In this document: piece by piece, positions 8,621 to 15,716 of the stretch | How positions within the stretch are numbered: the stretch's first letter is position 1 | How the letters are laid out: the number at the start of each line of letters is the position of its first letter | Assembly (NCBI RefSeq): GCF_900119155.1 | Contig: NZ_FPIR01000003.1 | Coordinates: forward strand, 248,001-312,000 | Direction of reading: 5' to 3' | From: Ruminococcus sp. YE71 | GTDB taxonomy: Bacteria; Bacillota; Clostridia; Oscillospirales; Ruminococcaceae | DNA length: 64,000 nt | Program-made: the position numbers and the translations under genes | Notes under the pieces: model-generated | The model's database searches: none | Told to the model about the DNA's origin: nothing | The model's input: the letters and a program-made list of their open reading frames with translations, nothing else

Positions 8621-8662
8621 TTGTACAATATATATTATAGCAATAAATTCACGCATTATAAA
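8621..8662 (-). promoter_or_regulatory. Promoter for the MBOAT-like operon with TTGTACAA palindrome at the start point
   Basis: On the minus strand TTTATA (8657-8662), a 17-base spacer and an extended TGCTATAAT (-10 hexamer at 8634-8639) form a plausible SigA promoter. The palindrome TTGTACAA at 8621-8628 falls at or just after the expected start point. The same octamer occurs near other promoters in this window. Confidence 0.5.
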
Positions 8663-8764
8663 GTATTTAAAATACCTGTATATCTAATTCTATCACATTT
8701 CACAAAATTAAGCAAGCGAATTTATGAAAGAATTCAAACTTTTGGGAAAAAAAACGAAAAACAC

Positions 8765-8793
8765 TTTTCAAAACCAAAGAAGTATGCTATAAT
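8765..8793 (+). promoter_or_regulatory. Extended -10 promoter for the epimerase gene
   Basis: TTTTCA at 8765-8770, a 17-base spacer and TGCTATAAT (hexamer 8788-8793) precede the epimerase gene by about 155 bases. The leader contains GC-rich short inverted repeats (GGCGGAGAAGTTCCGC and neighbours) in otherwise AT-rich DNA. Confidence 0.5.
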
Positions 8794-8949
8794 ATTTATA
8801 TAATATAAAAATATAAATATATATTAAAGGCGGAGAAGTTCCGCGTCGGCTCGCCGCGCAGGTCCGCGTCAAATAAAGCGGCGTCCGTACAGAGAAAGAT
8901 ATTTAAGGAAAATATTATCCTGCGGACTTTTATGGAAGGAGTGAACGGT

Positions 8950-9879
8950 ATGGCAAACGTATTCGTTACGGGAGCAAGCGGCATGATCGGCGTTGCACTG
9001 TGCGACAAACTGCTGCAAAAAAAGCACAAGGTCTTTGCGACTGACTTCAATTCAAATATGCTCGTCGGAACAGACCCCAACTACAATTTTACACAGTGCG
9101 AGATAACCGACTCGAAGACCCTCTCGGACGTGATCGAAAGTAATCAGATAGATACAGTAGTTCACCTTGCTTGTACCGTAGACAACGATTTCGACAACAT
9201 GGTCACCGACACCGAGATGAAGCGTGCGAAACAGACGGATAAATATATCTACTCCGCTGCCGACAAGGCGGGCGTGAAGAATATGATCCTCACCAGCACC
9301 ACCAGCGTCTACGGTATCCAGAAGGGCAGAGAGCCCATCAGAGAGACCACCGACGAAAAGGGCAACGGAAACTATGTGGACATGAAGCTCACCAGCGAAA
9401 AGCTGATGCTCAAGGCGTTCAAGAAGAGCGATACCATACCCGTTATCGCAAGGCTTGCGCCCATCTACACCGCAGAGTTCACCGACAACCTCAGAGAAAG
9501 GATCTTCGACAAGAAGGATAATGCGGCGTTCATCTTCAAGGAGGGCGAGTACGCATTCTCGTTCTGCTGTATGTACAACTATGTCGATTTCATCCTCGCC
9601 ATCGTGAATATCCCGAAGGGCAGGTATGAGGGTATCTTCAACGTTGCCGACAAGAGACAGATCACCGCAAAGGAGATCGTTGACTACGAGCGCGAACACC
9701 ACCGCATCGGCGCTGTTCTTCAGAGAAGCGCTCCCGCGGCTGTCAGCTACAACAAGAGCAAGGGCAAGATCGACTACAGATTTTTCGACCCCAACGCAAC
9801 TTTCGCAAACTGGAATATCGACGTTACCCGCGCGGGCAACATCTGCCCTCTGCGCTGGAACCTCGGCAACACAAAGTAA
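8950..9879 (+). CDS. NAD(P)-dependent epimerase/dehydratase (extended SDR family)
   Basis: A Rossmann-fold oxidoreductase of 309 residues. The glycine motif 'GASGMIG' lies at residues 8-14. The catalytic elements are a Ser/Thr run in 'LTSTTSVYG' and the YxxxK pair in 'YVDMKLTSEK'. Members act on nucleotide sugars or similar alcohols, but the sequence does not reveal the substrate. I chose the ATG at 8950, not the in-frame ATG at 8932, because GGAG lies eight bases before it and 'MANVFVTGASG' is a typical N-terminus. The gene stands alone with its own promoter. Confidence 0.8.
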   Translation: MANVFVTGASGMIGVALCDKLLQKKHKVFATDFNSNMLVGTDPNYNFTQCEITDSKTLSDVIESNQIDTVVHLACTVDNDFDNMVTDTEMKRAKQTDKYIYSAADKAGVKNMILTSTTSVYGIQKGREPIRETTDEKGNGNYVDMKLTSEKLMLKAFKKSDTIPVIARLAPIYTAEFTDNLRERIFDKKDNAAFIFKEGEYAFSFCCMYNYVDFILAIVNIPKGRYEGIFNVADKRQITAKEIVDYEREHHRIGAVLQRSAPAAVSYNKSKGKIDYRFFDPNATFANWNIDVTRAGNICPLRWNLGNTK

Positions 9880-10020
9880 AGCGAAAATACTGCACCGATT
9901 TTTTCGCTGATATGTGAGGTAAATGATTTACTAAATAGTCTATTGTGCTATTATTACTTCAAACACATTGTGCAGATTAAACAAAACGAGACTTTTGGAA
10001 ATTATTTTTTTGAAAAATAC

Positions 10021-10049
10021 TTGATTTACTGACAAAAATGTGATATAAT
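10021..10049 (+). promoter_or_regulatory. SigA-type promoter for the small acidic protein gene
   Basis: TTGATT at 10021-10026 and TATAAT at 10044-10049 with a 17-base spacer lie 65 bases before the start codon. Confidence 0.7.
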
Positions 10050-10114
10050 AATTAACAGTAAAAATAAACATCGGCGGTGATCGCCGAAAATAACTGAGTA
10101 AGGAGCTGTTTAAA

Positions 10115-10441
10115 ATGAGTGGATTTTTTAAGTTCGCAGCCGCAGCAGGTATCGCTGCTGTAGGTGTAGCCGCTGCTATCGCATACAAGAAGCGCAAGGA
10201 GCTGGAGGACTACGATTACGAGGAACTCGATGACGATTTCGAGGATTGCTTCGTAGACGAGACCCCTGCTGAGGACGCTGCTGATACTGTTAAGGAAGCA
10301 GTTGAAGACGTTGCAGAGGCTGCTGCTGATAAGGCAGAAGACGTTGCTGAGGAAGTTAAGGAAGCAGCTGAAGATGTTGTAGACGACATCAAGGAAAAGG
10401 CTGACAAGATCCTTGACAGCATCCAGAGCGACGAAGATTAA
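10115..10441 (+). CDS. Small acidic helical protein with N-terminal membrane segment
   Basis: A 108-residue protein that I do not recognise as a named family. A hydrophobic Ala/Gly/Val-rich stretch (residues 5-24) is followed by basic 'YKKRKE' and then a strongly acidic, alanine-rich region. There, units such as 'VKEAVEDVAEAAADKAEDV' repeat with about 11-residue spacing, predicting long amphipathic helices like those of YtxH/LEA-type stress proteins. AGGAG lies nine bases before the ATG. It is monocistronic with its own promoter and a strong terminator. Codon use resembles well-expressed genes of the window, so it is probably abundant. An envelope-stress or structural role is a guess. Confidence 0.75.
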   Translation: MSGFFKFAAAAGIAAVGVAAAIAYKKRKELEDYDYEELDDDFEDCFVDETPAEDAADTVKEAVEDVAEAAADKAEDVAEEVKEAAEDVVDDIKEKADKILDSIQSDED

Positions 10442-10491
10442 TTTTTCGCATTCCCGAAATTTTTTCTTTTTCATACTTTCCTTTTTGAGAG

Positions 10492-10517
10492 ACCGCTTAT
10501 GCGAATAAGCGGTTTTT
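10492..10517 (+). terminator. Rho-independent terminator after the small acidic protein
   Basis: ACCGCTTAT (10492-10500) pairs with ATAAGCGGT (10505-10513) across a 4-base loop and is followed by a T run. Confidence 0.9.
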
Positions 10518-10620
10518 CATTTTGCGTAATTAACAGAATCCACCCGACACCGCCTATTTTCCATTGGATTTCCACAGATAATGGTGTATATAAATGATTT
10601 GTCGGCTGATAAAGATCACA

Positions 10621-10652
10621 AAAAATACGGCAGAGGGATCGACCTCTGCCGT
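10621..10652 (-). terminator. Terminator of the D,D-carboxypeptidase operon
   Basis: CGGCAGAGG (10628-10636) pairs with CCTCTGCCG (10643-10651). On the minus strand it is followed by ATTTTTT. Confidence 0.85.
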
Positions 10653-10676
10653 TTTCGTTTTTTCGTTTTCGTAATA

Positions 10677-11972
10677 TCACATACCGAAGATGCTCAGTAT
10701 GCGCATCATTCCCGTGGAAAGATCGCTGTCGCTGCTGGTGCCGGGCTGTGTGACAACGGGGATAACGACGTTGGGGTCGTCGGTCTTGGAGCTGCTGTCG
10801 GTCTGGTCGTCCTTGGAAGCGGTCTGGTCAACAGCGCTGCTGTCCTGATTGGAGTCTACCGACGAAGACGAACCGCTCGAAAGGTCGCCGCCGATGAGGT
10901 CGTAGGTGGGCATATAACGCTCGGTTATCGAAACGTTGTCCATCGTAGCGTCTCCCGCGGTCGGGCTCTTCATGGTGATGCAGACAAAGTAGCTGCCCTC
11001 TTCAAGCTGGTAGATGGACGCCAGCGAGTACTGGCTCTCATCGGTAAAGCCCGTCTTTCCGCCGACCACATAGACATCCGACTTGCCGTCAGCGTCGCGG
11101 TCGATGAAGAAGCCGTCATATCTCTCGTGGAAGATGCTGGTCAGCTTGATGCCGTCCTCGTTCTTGTTGCTGGACTTGGTGGTATATTCCTTTGCGGACA
11201 TGACGTTCAGGAAATCCTGACTGATGGCAGGATTGTCGATAGCGTACTTGACTATCATAGCCATGTCGAGCGCTGTGGAGTAATGGTTCTCGTTGTGCAG
11301 ACCGCTGGCGTTGGTGAAGTGAGTACCTGTCAGACCAAGCTCCTCCACCTTGGCGTTCATCATCTCGACGAAAGCCGCCTCGGAACCTGCCACGTAGTTC
11401 GCAAGACCGAGGGTAGCGTCAGCGCCGCTGGGCAGGATAGCGCCGTAAAGCAGGTCGCGTACAGTCACCTTCTCGCCTGCAACGAAGCCTGCCACCGAAG
11501 CATTCTCGTCCGCGAGGGTCTTGATGTCAGCCTTCGTGAACTTGTAGGTATCGTTCAGGTTATCGCAGTTCTCAAGAGCCACGATTATGGTCATGATCTT
11601 TGTCAGCGAAGCGGGATAAGCCTTCTTGGTGTAGCTCTTTCCCGTGTATATCTTATTGTTGTCGCAGTCGAGCAGAACCGAATACTTAGCCGAAACGCTC
11701 TCCAGCTGCATCTTCATGAAGTCGAAGTCCTTCTCGGGGTATTCCATCTTCGGCTTTACTTCTTCCTGAACAGGCTCAGCCACCGAGCTGGATTCCGCCT
11801 CTTCAAAACTGTAGGTGTGCTGGGGCATATTCTGATTCTCTTCGATACCCTTTCTGCCCGTAACGACGAGCACCGCCGTTCCGACAGCAAGCAGCATTAT
11901 CATGATGAGGATAGCGCAAAGTGCCGCGTTACCCGTATGATTCGCCGCTATTCTGGTCATTCTCTTTCTCAT
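10677..11972 (-). CDS. D-alanyl-D-alanine carboxypeptidase, peptidase family S11 (PBP5-like)
   Basis: A penicillin-binding carboxypeptidase that trims the terminal D-alanine of peptidoglycan stem peptides outside the membrane. The 431-residue protein has an N-terminal transmembrane anchor (about 15-37). The catalytic 'SLTK' (SxxK) lies near residue 113, the second motif region is 'LPSGADATLGLANYVAGSEAA', and 'GGKTGFT' (KTG) lies near residue 295. The second motif reads S-G-A instead of the usual S-x-N. A Ser/Asp-rich C-terminal tail follows instead of the PBP5 amphipathic anchor helix, so it is anchored at the N-terminus only. It is downstream of the CBS and lipoprotein genes and probably shares their transcript. 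Confidence 0.87.
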   Translation of the reverse strand: MRKRMTRIAANHTGNAALCAILIMIMLLAVGTAVLVVTGRKGIEENQNMPQHTYSFEEAESSSVAEPVQEEVKPKMEYPEKDFDFMKMQLESVSAKYSVLLDCDNNKIYTGKSYTKKAYPASLTKIMTIIVALENCDNLNDTYKFTKADIKTLADENASVAGFVAGEKVTVRDLLYGAILPSGADATLGLANYVAGSEAAFVEMMNAKVEELGLTGTHFTNASGLHNENHYSTALDMAMIVKYAIDNPAISQDFLNVMSAKEYTTKSSNKNEDGIKLTSIFHERYDGFFIDRDADGKSDVYVVGGKTGFTDESQYSLASIYQLEEGSYFVCITMKSPTAGDATMDNVSITERYMPTYDLIGGDLSSGSSSSVDSNQDSSAVDQTASKDDQTDSSSKTDDPNVVIPVVTQPGTSSDSDLSTGMMRILSIFGM

Positions 11973-11994
11973 TACATTTCCTCCCTTATACTAC

Positions 11995-12459
11995 CTATGC
12001 TTTTCCCTCTTCAAGCTCGTATTCGGGCTGAGCCGAGAACATCTCGCTGTTTTTCAGCTCCGCATAGCAAGCCTGCAAAATGTCACGCCTTGTGACGATG
12101 CCGATGAACACTCCCCGTCCGTCAACAACGGGCACGAAGTTCTGGTTCATACTCAGCATGAACAGGTCTTCGATGGTAGAATCCACCGATACAGGCTCAC
12201 ACATGACCCTCTTCGGGACATCGCCGACCATATACGCTTCAAGACCCGTAATGTCCTTCACGCCGTTTTCCAGCATGAACCACAAAAAGTCCCCCTCAGC
12301 CATGGTCTTTACGTATTCGCCTGCCTTGTTTATCACGGGAACGGCAGTATAGCCGTGCCTGCGCATTATCTCCGCTGCCTGCCGAAGGGTCGCGCCGTCG
12401 CTGATGTACGCGGTCATGGCCTTCGGTCTAAGCAGCTGCAATATATTCAAGCTGCTCAT
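11995..12459 (-). CDS. Paired CBS-domain protein (CbpB/DarB-like)
   Basis: A 154-residue cytoplasmic protein made almost entirely of two CBS motifs: about residues 14-65 ('DGATLRQAAEIMRRHGYTAVPVI') and 80-140 ('SVDSTIEDLFMLSMNQNFVPVVD', 'IGIVTRRDIL'). Stand-alone CBS pairs bind adenine nucleotides, and in Firmicutes similar proteins (DarB/CbpB) sense cyclic di-AMP and regulate Rel or pyruvate carboxylase. That function is only possible here. The start overlaps the lipoprotein gene stop by four bases, showing translational coupling. Its position between two envelope genes might tie nucleotide sensing to wall growth. Confidence 0.8.
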   Translation of the reverse strand: MSSLNILQLLRPKAMTAYISDGATLRQAAEIMRRHGYTAVPVINKAGEYVKTMAEGDFLWFMLENGVKDITGLEAYMVGDVPKRVMCEPVSVDSTIEDLFMLSMNQNFVPVVDGRGVFIGIVTRRDILQACYAELKNSEMFSAQPEYELEEGKA

Positions 12460-13517
12460 TCTTTACTTGTATCCTCTTGGCTCTCCGAGTCCTTCTTTTC
12501 TTCGGACTCAGACGAGCTGTCGTCTTTATCTTTCTTGTCCTTGTCAGCCTTGCTGTCCTTTTTGTCCTTGTCCGACTTTTCGTCGGCAGCAGGCGCGAAC
12601 TTGTACACCAGTTCCCCGAACTTGTCGAAGTCTATGCGCTTCAGGTCGTCGGTGGTGATGCCCATGGAGTACATATCGTCGGTGGAAATGCCGTATTTTC
12701 CGCATATCTCCTGACAGAAGCCGAGTCTTTCGTCCTCGGTCATAGCGTCGAAATCCGTAAAGTCGGCAAGGAAATCCTTGTCGAAATATCCGCCCTCATA
12801 CTCCGCCGACAGCTTCTTCACAACAGCCGTTTCGATAAGCTGCTCCTCGCCCTCGATGTTATACGAAGCGGTGTATTTTTTCAGCGTGCCTTCCTCATCG
12901 AAGTAGAAATCGTACACGGTGATGAAGGTCTCACCCGTGTAGGTGTACTCCTCGACGGTCATCCCCTCGGTATCCTGGGGGATATGGGTATAGGTGCGCT
13001 CAAGCTGATTTTCGATCACGCTCCTGACAATGCTCATCTCGCCCGCGTCTTCGGTCGCCGCGTAAGCCTTGATGTTCATGTCCGCGCTCACTGCGCCGTC
13101 AGCCGTGCTGATGTAGGCGGTGTCGGAAGTGAGCGTCTCGCCGCCCTCTCTCCTGAAACCGACATACACGCTGCTGCCGTCGCTCGCCTGCGTCCTGTAG
13201 GTGACTATCTCGGGCTCATCCGAAAAGGTTATCTCCATTTCGTAGGTATACGCGCCCTCAAACAGAGCCGCCGTCCTGGTCAGGAGCTCCCCTGCCTTGT
13301 AATCCTCCGCAGAAGCGGTCGCAGAAACAGAAGCCGATCCGGTCTCTTCAACGCTCTCGGCAGGACTTTCCACAGCCGCCGCCGTAGTCACGGCAGGTTC
13401 GGTCTTCTTCGGCTCGGTGCCTTTCTTTTCCTTGTCCGAGCTGCCGCATCCGACAGCAGAGACCGCCAGAATGGCAGCCGTTATACATATGATAATTTTA
13501 TTTTTATTTCGGTACAT
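12456..13517 (-). CDS. Lipoprotein of unknown function with charged C-terminal tail
   Basis: A 353-residue secreted lipoprotein. Residues 8-23 form a hydrophobic signal and 'SAVGC' is the lipobox, with Cys near 24. A Ser/Thr/Glu-rich linker is followed by a globular region (about 75-300) dominated by alternating beta-strand-like segments ('TYEMEITFSDEPEIVTYRT', 'TVYDFYFDEEGTLKKYTA'). This resembles LolA/LppX-like lipid-binding folds in style, but I cannot assign a family. The last 45 residues are almost only Lys, Asp, Ser and Glu. It heads the lipoprotein-CBS-carboxypeptidase operon under a consensus promoter. Confidence 0.75.
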   Translation of the reverse strand: MYRNKNKIIICITAAILAVSAVGCGSSDKEKKGTEPKKTEPAVTTAAAVESPAESVEETGSASVSATASAEDYKAGELLTRTAALFEGAYTYEMEITFSDEPEIVTYRTQASDGSSVYVGFRREGGETLTSDTAYISTADGAVSADMNIKAYAATEDAGEMSIVRSVIENQLERTYTHIPQDTEGMTVEEYTYTGETFITVYDFYFDEEGTLKKYTASYNIEGEEQLIETAVVKKLSAEYEGGYFDKDFLADFTDFDAMTEDERLGFCQEICGKYGISTDDMYSMGITTDDLKRIDFDKFGELVYKFAPAADEKSDKDKKDSKADKDKKDKDDSSSESEEKKDSESQEDTSKE

Positions 13518-13560
13518 TCTGAGATTCCTTTCTTACATAAGCGCATACTGCGCCTTTATA

Positions 13561-13589
13561 ATTATACAACAATTATGCCCTATTGTCAA
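13561..13589 (-). promoter_or_regulatory. Consensus SigA promoter of the lipoprotein-CBS-carboxypeptidase operon
   Basis: On the minus strand TTGACA (13584-13589), a 17-base spacer and TATAAT (13561-13566) lie about 44 bases upstream of the start at 13517. Confidence 0.85.
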
Positions 13590-13634
13590 GAGCATTTTAC
13601 GTGTGCCTTGTGACGATAAAGTGAAAGTACCACC

Positions 13635-13663
13635 TTTACTTTTCCATCAGAATGTGCTATAAT
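13635..13663 (+). promoter_or_regulatory. Promoter of hydF, placing the tandem repeat in its leader
   Basis: TTTACT (13635-13640), 17 bases, then TGCTATAAT (hexamer 13658-13663). The expected start point is near 13670, so the 19-bp tandem array is transcribed as part of the hydF 5' leader. Confidence 0.65.
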
Positions 13664-13667
13664 TAAC

Positions 13668-13812
13668 TGGGGAGACCCGCCTCAGCTTCGCACGTCCGCC
13701 TTAGCTTCGCACGTCCGCCTTAGCTTCGCACGTCCGCCTTAGCTTCGCACGTCCGCCTTAGCTTCGCACGTCCGCCTTAGCTTCGCACGGCTAAAAAAGA
13801 GTTTCCCCCAAT
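13668..13812. repeat. Tandem 19-bp repeat (six copies) inside dispersed repeat copy E6
   Basis: The unit CCGCCTTAGCTTCGCACGT recurs with exact 19-base period. The AGCTTCG core begins at 13684, 13703, 13722, 13741, 13760 and 13779. Only the first unit differs (CCTCAG). It is flanked by GGGGAGACCC and by GGCTAAAAAAGAGTTTCCCCC, the edges seen in other dispersed copies. Confidence 0.95.
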
Positions 13813-13845
13813 AAAACAAACAGTCAGTTCAAGGAGTGAGCAAGT

Positions 13846-15048
13846 ATGAGCAGTATGAACAGCACGCCGTCGGGAGAGCGTGTACACATTGGGTTTTTCG
13901 GGTGCAGGAATGCGGGAAAGTCGAGTGTTGTGAATGCCGTCACGGGACAGGACATAGCGCTTGTTTCGGACGTTGCGGGCACGACCACCGACCCTGTAAG
14001 CAAAGCGATGGAGCTTCTTCCTGTCGGTCCCGTGCTCATCATCGACACGCCGGGCATCGACGACGTCGGGGGGCTGGGCGAGATGAGGGTACAGCGCACA
14101 AAGCGCGTACTGAACAAGACGGACTGTGCGGTCCTCATCGCCGACATCACAAAGGGTCTGAACGAGAGCGACCGTGAGCTCATCGCGCTTTTCAAAGAAA
14201 AGGGCATCCCCTACGTCATCGCGATGAACAAAAACGACCTGACCGCCGACAAAACCGAGCTTCCCGAGGGAGCCATCGCGGTCAGTGCGGTCACGGGGGA
14301 GAACATTTTCGAGCTGAAAGAGCTTATCGCCGCCGCCACGAAGGGCAGGGAGAATCCGCGCCGTCTGGCGGGCGACCTTGTGAGCGAGGGCGACCTCGTG
14401 GTGCTGGTCGTGCCCATCGACTCGGCGGCTCCGAAGGGAAGGCTGATACTTCCCCAGCAGATGACCATCCGCGACCTGCTCGAATCGGGCGCGATACCCG
14501 TGGTTTGTCGCGAGACCGAGCTTGCTCACACGCTGTCGGCGCTCGGCACTAAACCGAAGCTCGTCATCACCGACAGTCAGGCGTTCGCGAAAGTCGCCGC
14601 CATCGTCCCCGAGGACATCACGCTGACCTCGTTCTCGATACTGATGGCGAGGTACAAGGGCTTCCTCGAAAGCGCGGTGAAGGGCGCGGCGGCTATCGGC
14701 AGGCTCAAAGACGGCGACAAGGTGCTCATTTCCGAGGGCTGCACGCATCACCGTCAGTGCGGCGACATCGGTACGGTCAAGCTGCCCGCATGGCTGAAAA
14801 AACGCACCAGCGCCGAGCTCGACCTCGAATTCAGCTCGGGCACGGGCTTCCCCGAGGACTTGTCGAAGTTCGCACTGGTGATACACTGCGGCGGCTGTAT
14901 GCTCGGCGAGCGCGAAGTGACCTACCGCAGCAAGTGCGCCCAGGACGCAGGCATCCCCATGACCAACTACGGCACCGCAATAGCCTACATGAACGGCATC
15001 CTCAAACGCACCCTCGCCCCGTTCCCCGACCTGCAAGCCCTTGTTTGA
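13846..15048 (+). CDS. hydF: [FeFe]-hydrogenase H-cluster maturation GTPase HydF
   Basis: HydF is the scaffold on which HydE and HydG assemble the 2Fe subcluster before transfer to [FeFe] hydrogenase. The 400-residue protein has an N-terminal GTPase domain: G1 'GCRNAGKSS', G3 'DTPGIDD' and G4 'NKND'. The C-terminal cluster domain carries the family pattern C-x-H near residue 302 ('GCTHHRQCG') and 'HCGGC' near 345, which ligate a [4Fe-4S] cluster. AGGAG lies nine bases before the ATG. HydE and HydG are not adjacent. A GtrA gene follows without a clear terminator. The long repeat-filled leader is unusual. Confidence 0.96.
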   Translation: MSSMNSTPSGERVHIGFFGCRNAGKSSVVNAVTGQDIALVSDVAGTTTDPVSKAMELLPVGPVLIIDTPGIDDVGGLGEMRVQRTKRVLNKTDCAVLIADITKGLNESDRELIALFKEKGIPYVIAMNKNDLTADKTELPEGAIAVSAVTGENIFELKELIAAATKGRENPRRLAGDLVSEGDLVVLVVPIDSAAPKGRLILPQQMTIRDLLESGAIPVVCRETELAHTLSALGTKPKLVITDSQAFAKVAAIVPEDITLTSFSILMARYKGFLESAVKGAAAIGRLKDGDKVLISEGCTHHRQCGDIGTVKLPAWLKKRTSAELDLEFSSGTGFPEDLSKFALVIHCGGCMLGEREVTYRSKCAQDAGIPMTNYGTAIAYMNGILKRTLAPFPDLQALV

Positions 15049-15103
15049 GTGAGTGCGGGACTTAACCCAATAACGAAGCACTCTCCCCCCGTCAAGCGCG
15101 TGA
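15049..15103. repeat. Short remnant of the dispersed repeat family, copy E10
   Basis: GTGAGTGCGGG begins immediately after the hydF stop and is followed by CACTCTCCCCCCGTCAAGCGC. Both are terminal motifs of the full-length copies, with the middle deleted. Confidence 0.6.
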
Positions 15104-15128
15104 GGAATTATGGAAAAGGAAGTATGAC

Positions 15129-15641
15129 ATGGAAGAAAACAAACATCCCGACATTTTCGACAGGATAATGTCTGTGGGGTTTTTAAAGAGATTCGAGCCT
15201 TTTTACAAGGCTCACAAGGAAGTTCTGATGTATCTGTTTTTCGGCGGATGCACTACGGTGGTCAGTGTCGCCGCGTTTGCGCTGGGCACGAAGATGTTCG
15301 GGACGCACAGTGCGCATTTTGCGGGGTTATCCTTTGACGCGGGGGTCGTTGCCGCTAACGTTTTTTCGTGGGTGTGTGCGGTGACCTTTGCGTACATCAC
15401 GAACCGCATCTGGGTGTTCGAGGACAAGGCGCACGGCACGGGTGCGGTCGCGAAGGAGTGTGCGGCGTTCTTTGCGGGAAGGTTGTTCACGCTTGTTGTC
15501 GAGACTGTGCTCCTTGAGGTCAGCATCTCGAAATTCGGCATGAAGGACGTTATCGCGAAGATAATCGTTTCGGTGGTGACTATCGTGCTGAACTATGTTA
15601 TCAGCAAGCTGTTCGTGTTCAAGAGCAGGCAGGCTGTTTGA
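15129..15641 (+). CDS. GtrA-family membrane protein
   Basis: A 170-residue protein with four predicted transmembrane helices (about 35-55, 75-98, 115-135 and 142-162) and the family hallmarks 'FFGGCTTVVSVAAF', 'FAYITNRIWVF' and 'VLNYVISKLFVFK'. GtrA proteins are proposed flippases for polyprenyl-linked sugars and usually work with a GtrB-like glycosyltransferase. A GtrB-type enzyme is present at 25759. The start follows GGAAGT. A strong terminator follows. It is probably involved in cell-surface polysaccharide modification, by family inference only. Confidence 0.87.
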   Translation: MEENKHPDIFDRIMSVGFLKRFEPFYKAHKEVLMYLFFGGCTTVVSVAAFALGTKMFGTHSAHFAGLSFDAGVVAANVFSWVCAVTFAYITNRIWVFEDKAHGTGAVAKECAAFFAGRLFTLVVETVLLEVSISKFGMKDVIAKIIVSVVTIVLNYVISKLFVFKSRQAV

Positions 15642-15664
15642 AAGTATGGCTTTTGGCATTGATC

Positions 15665-15692
15665 AAAGGGGGTTTTTGAGCCCCCTTTTTTG
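15665..15692 (+). terminator. Rho-independent terminator after the GtrA gene
   Basis: AAAGGGGG and CCCCCTTTTTT pair across TTTTTGAG; a T run follows. Confidence 0.9.
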
Positions 15693-15716
15693 GTGCTGTT
15701 TTTTTATCTCCGGCGC

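Noticed and set aside
8570-8803. 77-codon plus-strand frame in AT-rich DNA
   Set aside because: Composition-driven, ends inside the epimerase promoter and overlaps the MBOAT promoter; no ribosome site.
9880-9908. AGCGAAAA/TTTTCGCT hairpin after the epimerase as terminator
   Set aside because: The T residues are part of the stem and no T run follows, so termination is not convincing.
10581-12095. 504-codon plus-strand frame opposite the carboxypeptidase
   Set aside because: Shadow frame; starts inside a terminator region and lacks a ribosome site.
13678-13795. Tandem 19-bp array as a CRISPR
   Set aside because: Units are contiguous with no spacers and no cas genes are present.
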